A stretch of 64,000 nucleotides of DNA from Roseovarius sp. (GTDB taxonomy: Bacteria > Pseudomonadota > Alphaproteobacteria > Rhodobacterales > Rhodobacteraceae), in assembly GCF_030373445.1 (NCBI RefSeq), contig NZ_JAUCYU010000003.1:310001-374000 (forward strand), given 5' to 3'. The notes under the pieces are model-generated. The model had not been told where the DNA came from. It did not search any database and saw only the letters and a program-made list of their open reading frames with translations. This document shows positions 1 through 8,051 of this stretch, in pieces. Numbering within the stretch: the first letter of the stretch is position 1; each line of letters starts with the position of its first letter. Both the position numbers and the translations under genes were made by a program.

Positions 1-389
1 GAACGGTTGAGGATGATCGCGTGCTGGTCGGAGAGATCCTCGATGATGTCGTGGTAGAGGATCTTCGGCGCGAGCTGGTCGCTGGCCTTGGCGCCGATGC
101 CCTTGAGGATCGCCTTGCCGGCGGCGTCGAGGTCCTTCATGTCGTCGGCGTGCAGCTCCAGCAGGCCGAACTGGCGCTCGGTGAAGAGGATGCCCGGCTC
201 CATGTCGGGCGCTTCCTTGAGCGCGAGGTCGGCGATGCGGTGGATGCTGAGCGCCGGGGCGACCTCGATGATCAGCGAGTTCTGGCCGCGGAACGGCGGG
301 TAGGCCCGCGCCCGCAGGGGGGAGGAGAGATAGGCCGCGAATTGCGGCTGCAGATCTTCGATCGGAAGATATACGCGAAGCTCTGTCAT
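1..389 (-). CDS. BMC-T shell protein, CsoS1D-like (cut by window edge)
   Basis: Tandem-domain trimeric shell protein of a bacterial microcompartment. Only the first ~129 residues lie in the window, so the second BMC domain is not seen. The N-terminus (MTELR...EDLQPQ..AY) and the stretch EVAPALSIHRIADLALK resemble what I remember of carboxysomal CsoS1D/CcmP, trimers that stack face to face and have a gated central pore. The Glu-Arg pair that forms the gate there is present at residues 71-72 (TERQFG). It starts 31 bp after the BMC-H gene in the same operon and is a paralogue of the complete BMC-T at 1407-2018. The BMC family is clear; the CsoS1D-like subtype rests on remembered sequence. Confidence 0.85.
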   Translation of the reverse strand, partial: MTELRVYLPIEDLQPQFAAYLSSPLRARAYPPFRGQNSLIIEVAPALSIHRIADLALKEAPDMEPGILFTERQFGLLELHADDMKDLDAAGKAILKGIGAKASDQLAPKILYHDIIEDLSDQHAIILNR

Positions 390-420
390 GATCCGGTCCG
401 GTCCCCCTGCGGTGGTGCGG

Positions 421-708
421 TTACTTGGAGACGGCCGCGGCCGAGAAATGCTTGCCGAGATCGGCATGCGGGCGCGGGATGACGTGGACCGCGGTGACTT
501 CGCCGACCTGGCTTGCGGCTTCGGCGCCGGCTTCGGTCGCGGCCTTGACGGCGCCCACGTCGCCCTTGACGACGACGGAGACGAGACCGCCGCCGACTTC
601 GTTGCGGGCGACGATTTCGACGTTCGCGGCCTTGACCATGGCGTCGGCCGCGGAAAGCGCGGGCACGTAGCCTTTGGTTTCGATCATTCCGATTGCGAGA
701 TTAGCCAT
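421..708 (-). CDS. BMC-H hexameric shell protein
   Basis: 95-residue single-domain shell protein that forms the hexagonal facets of a microcompartment. It has the canonical BMC-H layout: [14 protein letters not shown] at the start, [14 protein letters not shown], the pore-loop region around residues 38-41 (VGGG) and [14 protein letters not shown], then a short C-terminus. It is close in type to PduA/EutM/CcmK. The start ATG at 708 is 25 bp after the BMC-P stop. It is the only BMC-H visible here, so unless others lie left of the window it makes most of the shell facets. The GGG pore loop carries no charged side chain, so pore selectivity cannot be guessed. Confidence 0.95.
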   Translation of the reverse strand: MANLAIGMIETKGYVPALSAADAMVKAANVEIVARNEVGGGLVSVVVKGDVGAVKAATEAGAEAASQVGEVTAVHVIPRPHADLGKHFSAAAVSK

Positions 709-733
709 GGGTGTGTTCCTTCATGGTTGACTG

Positions 734-976
734 TTACTTCGTTTCGTCGATGGAGCCGATGATCAGCGCGTCCACGGGCACGGTCTGGCCCTGGAAGTAG
801 CCGGCGGCGACCGATCCTTGGGTGACCAGCACGGTTTCGCCCGTGTCGCAGCCCAGCGGATCGAAGGCGATCAGCTTGCCGCCGCCGTCGGTCTCGACCT
901 CGAGCAGCGCCCCGCGCGGCAGCGAGGGCACGCGGCGGGTCGACCAGACCTTTCCTGTGACACGGCCTAGTATCAT
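734..976 (-). CDS. BMC-P pentameric vertex protein (EutN/CcmL family)
   Basis: 80-residue EutN/CcmL-type protein that caps the vertices of the icosahedral shell. Family signs are MILGRVTGKVWSTRRVPSL, a central LIAFDPLGCDTGETVLVTQGS and the C-terminal VDALIIGSID. The length is typical. Its ATG overlaps the stop of the PduM-like gene upstream (ATGA), so the two are translationally coupled. With BMC-H and two BMC-T genes this is in principle a complete minimal shell. Confidence 0.95.
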   Translation of the reverse strand: MILGRVTGKVWSTRRVPSLPRGALLEVETDGGGKLIAFDPLGCDTGETVLVTQGSVAAGYFQGQTVPVDALIIGSIDETK

Positions 977-1407
977 GTCTTATCCCTTTCGATCCGGATG
1001 CCGCGGCGGCGCGCCTCGTCCCGCGCCAGCGGGGTGAGCCGACTGGCCGGCCCGATGCGCAGGCTGCGGGCGGAGGGGGCGAGCGCATTGATGTCGCGCT
1101 CGGTGATCAGCGATTTCTCGAGCCGGTCCGGGGCTTTGCGGGCCGGGCCGGTGACCAATGGCATGGAGGGTGCCGATGGTGTCGGCGCGGGCGTGGTCAA
1201 TTCGAAGACCAGTTCGCCCCGCGCCACCCGGTCGGCGAAGCCCGGCTCGGAGGCGCGTTGCAGCAGGTCTTGAGCAAAGCGCGTCAGGTCGGCGCCCGAG
1301 GTGATGCGCACCTGTTCCGTGGCCGGCGCGCCCTGCCCCGCCTCGGCGCGCAGCGCAGCGATTTCCTCGCGCAGGATGGCGCGGATCTCGTCCCGGAGGG
1401 CTGACAT
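973..1407 (-). CDS. PduM-like microcompartment-associated protein
   Basis: 144-residue protein inside the shell operon; no enzyme fold recognised. Its C-terminus (RIGPASRLTPLARDEARRRGIRIER) resembles the end of PduM as I remember it (VTAMARDAANARNIQLI), a protein needed for proper Pdu assembly. The N-terminal ~20 residues (LRDEIRAILREEIAALRAE) form an amphipathic helix that closely matches the C-terminal targeting helix of the neighbouring aldehyde dehydrogenase. The middle is a Pro/Ala-rich linker (about 72-90). The ATG at 1407 overlaps the BMC-T stop (TGATG); a GTG one codon upstream is also possible. The assembly or scaffold role is inference. Confidence 0.55.
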   Translation of the reverse strand: MSALRDEIRAILREEIAALRAEAGQGAPATEQVRITSGADLTRFAQDLLQRASEPGFADRVARGELVFELTTPAPTPSAPSMPLVTGPARKAPDRLEKSLITERDINALAPSARSLRIGPASRLTPLARDEARRRGIRIERDKT

Positions 1408-2018
1408 CACGACGCTCCTGCATCACGTAACGCGCCTTCGGCCGCGTTTCTGGCGTTGCGCACGTCGGCCTCGGTTCCGGCCATGTAGAGCCGGCCGTTG
1501 GCGCCGATCATCCGCATGTCGATGAGCTTGACGTCGGCTTCCTTCTCGGCCTCGTTGCAGGCGAGGATGGCATAGGCCGCGGACTGGCATTCGAGCAGGT
1601 AGATGCTGTCGCCGCCCAGCACCATCGAGCCCAGCTTGTTGCGGTTCATCAGGAACGCGTGCTGGTCGTCGACATTGGTGACGAGCTTGGAGGCGAGGAT
1701 CTTGGGCGGGGCCACGTCGTTCGCGGTCTTGCCCAGCGCCTCGAGGATGGCGGCGGCACCGGAATGAACCTCGGCGGTGGAGCGGGAGTGGAATTGCAGC
1801 GTGCCGAACTGGCGTTCCACCACCAGGAGGCCCGCGTGGACATCGGCGCTTTTGAGCACGGTGTCGGTCAGGGCTTCCACATCCAGTCCCGGTGCGATCT
1901 CGACAATCTGGGCGGCCATGCGCAGGCGCGGCAGGGTGCCGCGCATCCAGGTGGAGATGTAGGCCAGCGTCTGCGGCTGAAGCTGGTCGATGAAGATCGA
2001 GGCGCGAAGTTCGGTCAT
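1407..2018 (-). CDS. BMC-T shell protein, CsoS1D-like (complete)
   Basis: 203-residue tandem BMC-domain protein forming trimers (pseudohexamers) in the shell. Domain 1 is roughly residues 1-100 and domain 2 roughly 105-200; domain 2 carries NRNKLGSMVLGGDSIYLLEC and ANGRLYMAGTEADV, which match my memory of CsoS1D (NRQNRSGSM...SMFILE). The gate-like pair is E68-R69 (VVERQFG). CsoS1D/CcmP proteins stack in dimers of trimers with a large pore that opens and closes, suited to bulky cofactors or substrates; that role is inferred here. The ATG overlaps the aldehyde dehydrogenase stop (ATGA), and the gene is followed without a gap by the PduM-like gene. Confidence 0.9.
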   Translation of the reverse strand: MTELRASIFIDQLQPQTLAYISTWMRGTLPRLRMAAQIVEIAPGLDVEALTDTVLKSADVHAGLLVVERQFGTLQFHSRSTAEVHSGAAAILEALGKTANDVAPPKILASKLVTNVDDQHAFLMNRNKLGSMVLGGDSIYLLECQSAAYAILACNEAEKEADVKLIDMRMIGANGRLYMAGTEADVRNARNAAEGALRDAGAS

Positions 2019-3553
2019 GCCTCGCCCCCCTTCAGGCTGCGGAGTTCTTCGAGGATCAGGCGGCGGAGTTCGTCGCGGCTGACATCGCCGGAGGATTGGG
2101 CCGGTTCGGGCGGCGGGGCGGCGGGCTTGGGGGCCGCGCGGCCGGAGGAGACGGCCGAGAGGTCGACGCCGGCGAGGTTGGCGGGCAGATCCCTAGCGTA
2201 GGCGATGCGGGTCCATTGCACGAGGTGCTGGGGCCCGAGATTCTCGCCGATGGAGGAGCGGCCGGCGAAGCCGGTGCCAATGGTGAAGGAGGGCGGCAGG
2301 TGGGTGGCGAAGCCCGCGGCGCCTTGCGAACAGGGTGCATTGACCACGACGCGGTAGACCGGGACGCCCTGGGAAAAGGCGACGAGGCGGTCGTTGTCCT
2401 CGCCATGGAAGGCGGCGGAGTGCCCTGCCCCGCGCTTCGCGGTGTGCTTGGCGAAGGTCAGCGCCTGCTGGAAATCGGTGGCCGCGGTCAGGGTCAGCAC
2501 CGGGCAGAGTTTCTCGCGGAATAGGAGGTCATCCTGCCCCGGGGTGGCGACGACGGGCACCAGAACCTTGGTCGAGGGATTGACGCGCAGGCCCGCGCGT
2601 TCGGCGATCCAGGTGGCGCTTTTGCCGATGGCCTCGAGGTTGAAGCCCTTGTCGGTAAAGAGATACTCGCGCAGGCGGTCGGTGTCGGCCTCGTTGCAGA
2701 CATGGGCACCCGCCGAGCGCAGGGCGCGTTCCATGTTGCCGCGGTTGGACTCGAGCGTCAGCGCCACGCTTTCGTTGGTGCAGAGCACCGAGTTGTCGAA
2801 CGCCTTGCTTTCGACGAGGCAGCGGGCGGCGGCGTCGACCTTGGCGGAGGGGTCGATATAGGCGACCGCGTTGCCCGGCCCCACGCCCATCGCCGGGTTG
2901 CCCGAGGAATAGGCCGCGCGGACCATGGCGGTGCCGCCGGTGGCGAGGATGACGTTGATGCGGTCGGAACTCATGATGTCCTGCACCAGCGGGATCGAGG
3001 GATCCTCGACGCACTGGATGAGGCCCGCGGGGGCGCCCGCCGCTTCGGCCGCCTGTGCGAGGTGTTGGGCGGCGGCGGCGGAGACTTTCCTGGCCGCCGG
3101 GTGCGGGCTGAGGACGATGGCGTTGCGGCTGAGGATGGCCAGCATCGCCTTGTAATACACGGTGGCGACCGGGTTGGTGGCAGGGGCCAGCGCGAAGACC
3201 ACGCCCGCCGGTTTGGGCAGCTCGATGATCTTGGCGGCCTCGTTCACGCGGGGGGTGACGAGGTCGAGGTCGCGGTAGTAGTCGAGCAGCTCGTGGGTGC
3301 AGAGCTTGTTCTTGATGGTCTTGTGTTCGACCACGCCGAAGCCGGTTTCCGACACGGCCTCGTCGGCGAATTGCGCGGCCTTGTCGTGGCCGGCTTTCGC
3401 GACCGCCTCGGCGATGGCCATCACGGCCTCGCGGCTGAAATCCTTGTAGTAGCGGGCGGCCCAGGCGGCGCGGCCCACTTTCATGCGGGCGCGGGAGAGC
3501 TCCCTGTCGGGGACCGCGAGGCGGGGGGCGTCAAACGTCGCGTGTTCGGTCAT
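2015..3553 (-). CDS. CoA-acylating aldehyde dehydrogenase, microcompartment type (PduP/EutE-like)
   Basis: 512-residue enzyme expected to oxidise an aldehyde to its acyl-CoA with NAD+ inside the shell. The ALDH domain spans residues ~20-460 with catalytic Cys258 in DNSVLCTNES, as in PduP/EutE. After it comes a Pro/Ala-rich linker (~463-485) and a C-terminal amphipathic helix (DVSRDELRRLILEELRSL, residues ~490-507), the typical form of an encapsulation peptide; in PduP the peptide is N-terminal. It overlaps both neighbours (aminotransferase and BMC-T) by 4 bp. The aldehyde should come from the dehydratase encoded divergently at 5769-8469, or from the aminotransferase. Its exact substrate is unknown. 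Confidence 0.92.
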   Translation of the reverse strand: MTEHATFDAPRLAVPDRELSRARMKVGRAAWAARYYKDFSREAVMAIAEAVAKAGHDKAAQFADEAVSETGFGVVEHKTIKNKLCTHELLDYYRDLDLVTPRVNEAAKIIELPKPAGVVFALAPATNPVATVYYKAMLAILSRNAIVLSPHPAARKVSAAAAQHLAQAAEAAGAPAGLIQCVEDPSIPLVQDIMSSDRINVILATGGTAMVRAAYSSGNPAMGVGPGNAVAYIDPSAKVDAAARCLVESKAFDNSVLCTNESVALTLESNRGNMERALRSAGAHVCNEADTDRLREYLFTDKGFNLEAIGKSATWIAERAGLRVNPSTKVLVPVVATPGQDDLLFREKLCPVLTLTAATDFQQALTFAKHTAKRGAGHSAAFHGEDNDRLVAFSQGVPVYRVVVNAPCSQGAAGFATHLPPSFTIGTGFAGRSSIGENLGPQHLVQWTRIAYARDLPANLAGVDLSAVSSGRAAPKPAAPPPEPAQSSGDVSRDELRRLILEELRSLKGGEA

Positions 3554-4830
3554 GCCGCGCGCCTCATGGTCTTGAGAAGTTGCCGGGCGCGGGGCATGGC
3601 GGCGTCGAACCGGTCCATGATTTCCTGGCAGGTGTCGACGTCGAGCACGACGCCGGGCTTGAATTGCAGCACCCGCTTGTCGAGCGAGGAGAAGATCGCC
3701 CAGACGCCGTTTTCATAAAGCGCGCGGGAGACGGCGACGGCGCCCTCGGGGTGGTCGAATTCCAGCCCCAGCACCACGCCGCGCTGGCGGACGCCGACGA
3801 AGATGTCGCTGTGGCGTTCCATCATCTCGGCCATGGCCTGCGAGAAGAACTCGGCGACGAAATGGACGTTCGAGACGACCTCGGGGCGTTGCAGCATCTC
3901 CATCACGTGATGGCCGACGAGGCAGCCGAGTTCGGCACCGCCGGAGGTGCTGATATGGGCCGCGCCGTCCTCGACCAGCCACTGGCCGCATTCCTCGGTC
4001 GTGAGGCAGGCGCTGATCGGGTAGATGCCGCCGCCCAGCCCCTTGCCGCAGACGAACATGTCGGGGGTGACGCCGTAGCCCTGCCAGCCCCACATGACGC
4101 CGGTGCGCATCAGGCCGGTCTGGACCTCGTCGGCGATGAACTTGGTGCCGTACTTGCGGCAGAGATCCTGGCAGGCCTTGAGGTAGCCGTCATCGGGCAT
4201 GGGAAAGCCGTAGGTGGCGGGGATGGTTTCGACGATGAAGCCGGCGACGTCGCGGTTCTTGAGCACCTGTTCGAGCGCGTCGATGTCGTTGAAGGGGACC
4301 TGCAGGAACTCGTCGGGCTTGTCGGAGAGGAATATCTTGGAGAAGCGTTCGTCGCCGGTGGCGACGGAGAGGCCGGAATGGCCGTGATAGCCCTTGATGA
4401 TGGACACGATCTTGCGCCGCTTGGTGGCGTAACGTGCTGTTTTCAGGGCAATTTCCACGGCCTCGGCGCCGCCCGACCCGAAGATCGCGTATTTCATGTG
4501 GGGCGCGGTATTGACCAGTTTCTCGGCAAAGGCCGCGCGGGCGACGGAGGGGAACCAGTGGTTGCCCATGTCGAAATAATCGAGCCCGGATTTCAGCACC
4601 TCGACCAGTTCCGGGTGGCGGTGGCCGAAATTGTAGGTGCCGCCGTTGAGGTGCAGGTCGATCAGGCGCTTACCGGACATGTCGTAGAGGAAATACCCCT
4701 CGCGACGGTCGATGACCATCGGCGTGCCGGCCTCCGTCCAGAAGCTGACCTTGCCGGGATTCCAGTATTCCGCGGCCTTTTCCAGGAGATCTTCCTTCGA
4801 GTCGAAGGAGAAGTAACCGTAGTTGAACAC
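3550..4830 (-). CDS. Class III PLP-dependent aminotransferase (first gene of the BMC operon)
   Basis: 426-residue fold-type I PLP enzyme of the omega-aminotransferase / glutamate-1-semialdehyde aminomutase / amino-alcohol-phosphate phospholyase family. Signs: GSGGAEAVEIALK (119-130), aspartate in FIADEVQTG (D234) and the PLP lysine in VCGKGLGGG (K263). The GTG start at 4830 is chosen because AAAGGGGA lies just upstream and no better ATG follows. It leads the shell operon, so it probably acts on the pathway substrate or an aldehyde intermediate: it could transaminate an amino-aldehyde, or eliminate phosphate from a phosphorylated amino alcohol. No kinase for the second option is visible. I see no encapsulation helix. 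Confidence 0.88.
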   Translation of the reverse strand: MFNYGYFSFDSKEDLLEKAAEYWNPGKVSFWTEAGTPMVIDRREGYFLYDMSGKRLIDLHLNGGTYNFGHRHPELVEVLKSGLDYFDMGNHWFPSVARAAFAEKLVNTAPHMKYAIFGSGGAEAVEIALKTARYATKRRKIVSIIKGYHGHSGLSVATGDERFSKIFLSDKPDEFLQVPFNDIDALEQVLKNRDVAGFIVETIPATYGFPMPDDGYLKACQDLCRKYGTKFIADEVQTGLMRTGVMWGWQGYGVTPDMFVCGKGLGGGIYPISACLTTEECGQWLVEDGAAHISTSGGAELGCLVGHHVMEMLQRPEVVSNVHFVAEFFSQAMAEMMERHSDIFVGVRQRGVVLGLEFDHPEGAVAVSRALYENGVWAIFSSLDKRVLQFKPGVVLDVDTCQEIMDRFDAAMPRARQLLKTMRRAA

Positions 4831-4891
4831 GCGATTCCCCTTTGCAGATCACCCGGAGATTAGCAGGAAATTAACGTGTCACAACATTTTT

Positions 4892-4907
4892 TGACCGACT
4901 TCGGTCA
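4892..4907. promoter_or_regulatory. Palindromic operator in the divergent BMC/deoR promoter region
   Basis: TGACCGA-CT-TCGGTCA is a perfect 7-bp inverted repeat with a 2-bp spacer, in the only intergenic region (117 bp) between the aminotransferase and the DeoR gene. A possible plus-strand promoter, TTGACC (4891-4896) with TTAGAT (4915-4920) and an 18-bp spacer, overlaps it, so a bound repressor would block the deoR-dehydratase transcript and probably the shell operon. DeoR itself is the obvious candidate. Sequence observation plus inference. Confidence 0.6.
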
Positions 4908-4947
4908 TTTTATCTTAGATTTTTGAGGCAACTCCCGTATATTGCCC

Positions 4948-5733
4948 ATGATCAACAGGGCGCACGACCGCGAAATGTCTAAGAAAACACAAAGACATGA
5001 CCAGATTCTCAGCATCCTCGAGGTGAACCCCTCGATCCGGGTGGCGGAGATGGCCGACGAGCTGGGCGTGTCGAGCGAAACGGTGCGGCGCGACCTGAGC
5101 GAGTTGGACGAGACCGGGCGGATCAAGCGGACCTATGGCGGCGCCGTGCGCACCAAGACCTTCGAGCCGGCGCTGGCCGAGCGGCTGCAGCTTCACGTCA
5201 AGGCGCGTGAGCAGATCGCCCAGCGCGCGCTGGAGCGGGTGGGCGATGCCGGGAGCCTGTTCATCGGCGGCGGGGCGACGACGCTGCATTTCGCGCGGGC
5301 GTTGCGGGGGATCGACCGGCAGCTGACGGTACTGACCCCGGCCTTCAGCATCGCGACCGAGCTTTCGGTGAACCCGCTGATCCAGGTGATGTCGCTGCCC
5401 GGCGTGGTCGAGCCGCGCGAGGGGCTGGTTTACGGCGCCGAGACGATCAAGTGCATTAAGCAGTTCCGCACGCCGCTGGCGGTGACCGGCGCCTCGGGCG
5501 TCGACGAGGAAGGGATGAGCGAGGCGCTGCTGCATGCCGGTCAGGTCTACTCTGCAATGATCGAGGCGGCCGACGAGGCGCTGATCCTGGCCGATGCGTC
5601 GAAGTTCGGGCATCGGTCGCTTCAGCGGATCATCGACTGGCAGCCCGGCGTGACGCTGATCACCGACGAGCGGCCGCCGCCGCCGCTGTGGGATGCGATC
5701 CGTCAGGCCGAGGCAGATATAATCGCCGGCTGA
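4948..5733 (+). CDS. DeoR-family transcriptional regulator of the BMC locus
   Basis: About 261 residues. The N-terminal DeoR helix-turn-helix reads RVAEMADELGVSSETVRRDLSELDETGRIKRTYGGAV, followed by a DeoR C-terminal sensor domain (ribose-5-phosphate-isomerase-like fold) with FIGGGATTLHFARAL and EEGMSEAL. DeoR proteins usually repress nearby catabolic operons and are released by a phosphorylated or small metabolite. It sits between the divergent shell operon and the dehydratase genes, 35 bp upstream of the dehydratase, so it is likely co-transcribed with it. The start is uncertain: ATG 4948 is used, ATG 4975 (MSKKTQRH) is equally plausible, and neither has a strong ribosome site. Confidence 0.88.
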   Translation: MINRAHDREMSKKTQRHDQILSILEVNPSIRVAEMADELGVSSETVRRDLSELDETGRIKRTYGGAVRTKTFEPALAERLQLHVKAREQIAQRALERVGDAGSLFIGGGATTLHFARALRGIDRQLTVLTPAFSIATELSVNPLIQVMSLPGVVEPREGLVYGAETIKCIKQFRTPLAVTGASGVDEEGMSEALLHAGQVYSAMIEAADEALILADASKFGHRSLQRIIDWQPGVTLITDERPPPPLWDAIRQAEADIIAG

Positions 5734-5768
5734 ACGATTTCTTAAGGCACAGGGAGGTGCCGCGGACG

Positions 5769-8051
5769 ATGAGCAACAGCTACGACGCCAACCGATGGAA
5801 ACGGTTCGACGACTGGGATGCGCGCCCGCTGCGGCATGACCAGTTCGCGGTGGAGGACCCGGAGAACGGGTTTTCCGCCTTTGCCGGGGCCGCCGACCCC
5901 AAGCCCGGCCTGACGGTCGGGAACGGGCGGGTCGCGTCGATGGACGGAATCCCGGCGGCCGAGTTCGACATGATCGATGCCTTCATTGCCGCCCATCACC
6001 TCGACATGGACGTGGCGGAGGAGGCGATGGCCATTCCGTCGGAGCGGCTGGCGCGGATGCTGGTGGACATGAACGTGCCGCGGGAGGAGCTGGTGCGGCT
6101 GGCGCGCGGGCTGACGCCGGCGAAGCTGGCCGAGGCGGTGGCGCAGCTTAACGCGATGGAAATCGCCTTCGCCTATTCCAAGATGCGGGCGCGGAAAACG
6201 CCGGGAAACCAGGCGCATGTGACCAATGCGAAGGATGATCCGCTGCAACTGGCGGCGGATGCGGCGGTTGCCGTGGCGCTGGGGTTCGACGAGATCGAGA
6301 CGACGATGCGGGTGGCGCGGAACTCGTGGTCGAACGCGCTGGCCTGTTGCGTGGGCTCGGTCGTCGGGCGGGCGGGGACGCTGTTCCAGTGCTCGAGCGA
6401 GGAGGCCGAGGAGCTGGAGATCGGCATGGCGGGGTTCACCTCCTATGCCGAGACGGTGTCGGTTTATGGCACGGAAAGCGCCTTTGTCGACGGGGACGAT
6501 ACGCCGTGGTCGAAGGCGTGGCTGGCCGCGGCCTATGCGTCGCGGGGGATCAAGATGCGCTGTACCTCGGGGGCGGCGTCGGAGCTGCTGATGGGGTATC
6601 ACGAGGCGAAATCGCTTCTGTATCTCGAGGCGCGGTGCCTGTGCCTGCAGCGCGGCATGGGCTCTCAAGGAACGCAGAACGGCGGGATCGACGGGGCGCC
6701 GCTGGCGTCGTCCATTCCCGGCGGGGTGCGGGAGATCTGGGCGGAGAACCTGCTGGCGGTGTGGCTGGACCTTGAATGCGCCTCGGGCAACGACGCGCGG
6801 CACTCGGAATCGGAGATGCGGGTGGCGGCGAAGGTGCTGCCCTTCCTGATCGGGGGGTCGGACCTGATCTGTTCGGGGTTCGGGAGCATTCTGAAATACG
6901 ACAACTCGTTCAACCCGTCCTCTTTCAACGGCGAGGAGCTGGAGGAATTCCTTGTTCTGCAACGGGATTTCGAGGCGGATGGCGGGCTGACCCCGATCGA
7001 GGATGCCAGCGCGCTTGGCCTGCGGCGGCGGGCGGTGGATGCGCTGAGCCACGTGCTGAAGGACCTGGGGCTGGCGGAGCCGACGGAGGTGATGAAACGC
7101 TCGGTGGCGGTGGCCTCGGGGTCGAACGACACGGAAAGCTTTGCGCCGCGCGACGTGGCGGTGATCAGCGACCGGATCAGCAGCCGGGGGATCACGGTGA
7201 TCGACGTGATCCGCTCGCTGTATGGTGGCGGGTTCCGGGAGGAGGCGGAGAACCTGCTTTTCCTCGTGAAACTGCGGGTGTCGGGGGATTATTTGCAGAC
7301 CTCGGCGATCATCCGCGACGGGCACGTGATCAGCGCGATCAACGATCCGAACGACTATACCGGCCCCGGCACAGGCTATCGCGTGAGCGAGGCGCGGCGG
7401 GCGGAGCTGGCGGCGATCCGCAACGTGCTGGACCGCGAGGAGGTGCTGCGGCGGGAGGCGGCGAGCGAGGCCGGAGAGGCGCGCGCGGTGGAGTATCGGA
7501 CGATGGGGCCGGCGGAGCGCGGCGCCGATCCGGGCGAGGTGGTGGTGGGCGTAAGCCCCGGTTTTGGCACGAAGATTTTCCGGACGCTGGCCGGGCATCC
7601 GTTGAGCGCGGTGTTGCGGGCGTTGAGGGACGGGATCGAGGCCGGTGGCGGGCGGATGCGGGTGCTGCGCATCCGGCATACGGCGGATACGTCCTTCCTG
7701 GGGCTGAGCGCGGCAAGGCTGTCGGGGTCGGGGATCGGGATCGGCATCCAGTCGAAGGGGACGGCGGTGATCCACCAGAAGGACCGGCTGCCGCATAACA
7801 ACCTCGAGCTTTTCTCGAACGCGCCGGTGACGACGCTGGCGCATTACCGGGCGCTGGGGGAGAACGCGGCGGGCTATGCGAAGGGCGATATGCCGGCGCC
7901 GGTGGTGGTGCCCACGCAGGGCGAGGCGCTGGGGGCAAGGTTTCATGCGCGGGTCGCGCTGACCTATGCGATCGAGACGAAGATGTGCGAGAACAACGCC
8001 TCGCCCGAGGCGTTGGAGATCCATTTCGCGGAGGGGGCCGATGGGGGATAA
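5769..8051 (+). CDS. B12-dependent diol-dehydratase-type enzyme, fused large and medium subunits
   Basis: 760 residues. Residues ~20-555 match diol/glycerol dehydratase large subunit (PduC/DhaB1) and ~588-735 the medium subunit (PduD), joined by an Ala/Glu/Arg-rich linker. Compared by memory with the Klebsiella oxytoca enzyme (constant offset of 7), catalytic and ion-binding residues are kept: H150 (143), E177 (170), E228 (221), Q303 (296), D342 (335), S369 (362). Two specificity residues differ: D308 where Ser301 is expected and A343 where Gln336 is expected. The medium domain keeps SGSGIGIGIQSKGTAVIHQ. It should convert a vicinal diol-like substrate to an aldehyde by an adenosylcobalamin radical. 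Start ATG 5769 follows AGGGAGG. It overlaps the small-subunit gene by 11 bp. No PduD-type N-terminal targeting peptide remains. Confidence 0.93.
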   Translation: MSNSYDANRWKRFDDWDARPLRHDQFAVEDPENGFSAFAGAADPKPGLTVGNGRVASMDGIPAAEFDMIDAFIAAHHLDMDVAEEAMAIPSERLARMLVDMNVPREELVRLARGLTPAKLAEAVAQLNAMEIAFAYSKMRARKTPGNQAHVTNAKDDPLQLAADAAVAVALGFDEIETTMRVARNSWSNALACCVGSVVGRAGTLFQCSSEEAEELEIGMAGFTSYAETVSVYGTESAFVDGDDTPWSKAWLAAAYASRGIKMRCTSGAASELLMGYHEAKSLLYLEARCLCLQRGMGSQGTQNGGIDGAPLASSIPGGVREIWAENLLAVWLDLECASGNDARHSESEMRVAAKVLPFLIGGSDLICSGFGSILKYDNSFNPSSFNGEELEEFLVLQRDFEADGGLTPIEDASALGLRRRAVDALSHVLKDLGLAEPTEVMKRSVAVASGSNDTESFAPRDVAVISDRISSRGITVIDVIRSLYGGGFREEAENLLFLVKLRVSGDYLQTSAIIRDGHVISAINDPNDYTGPGTGYRVSEARRAELAAIRNVLDREEVLRREAASEAGEARAVEYRTMGPAERGADPGEVVVGVSPGFGTKIFRTLAGHPLSAVLRALRDGIEAGGGRMRVLRIRHTADTSFLGLSAARLSGSGIGIGIQSKGTAVIHQKDRLPHNNLELFSNAPVTTLAHYRALGENAAGYAKGDMPAPVVVPTQGEALGARFHARVALTYAIETKMCENNASPEALEIHFAEGADGG

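Noticed and set aside
4831..4947. Possible cobalamin riboswitch before the B12-dependent dehydratase
   Set aside because: The leader is too short (117 bp) and I do not see the conserved B12-box sequence; only the palindrome is present.
5742..8024. Open reading frame of 760 codons antisense to the dehydratase
   Set aside because: Arg/His/Pro-rich translation with no family features, fully explained by high GC and third-position bias of the real gene.
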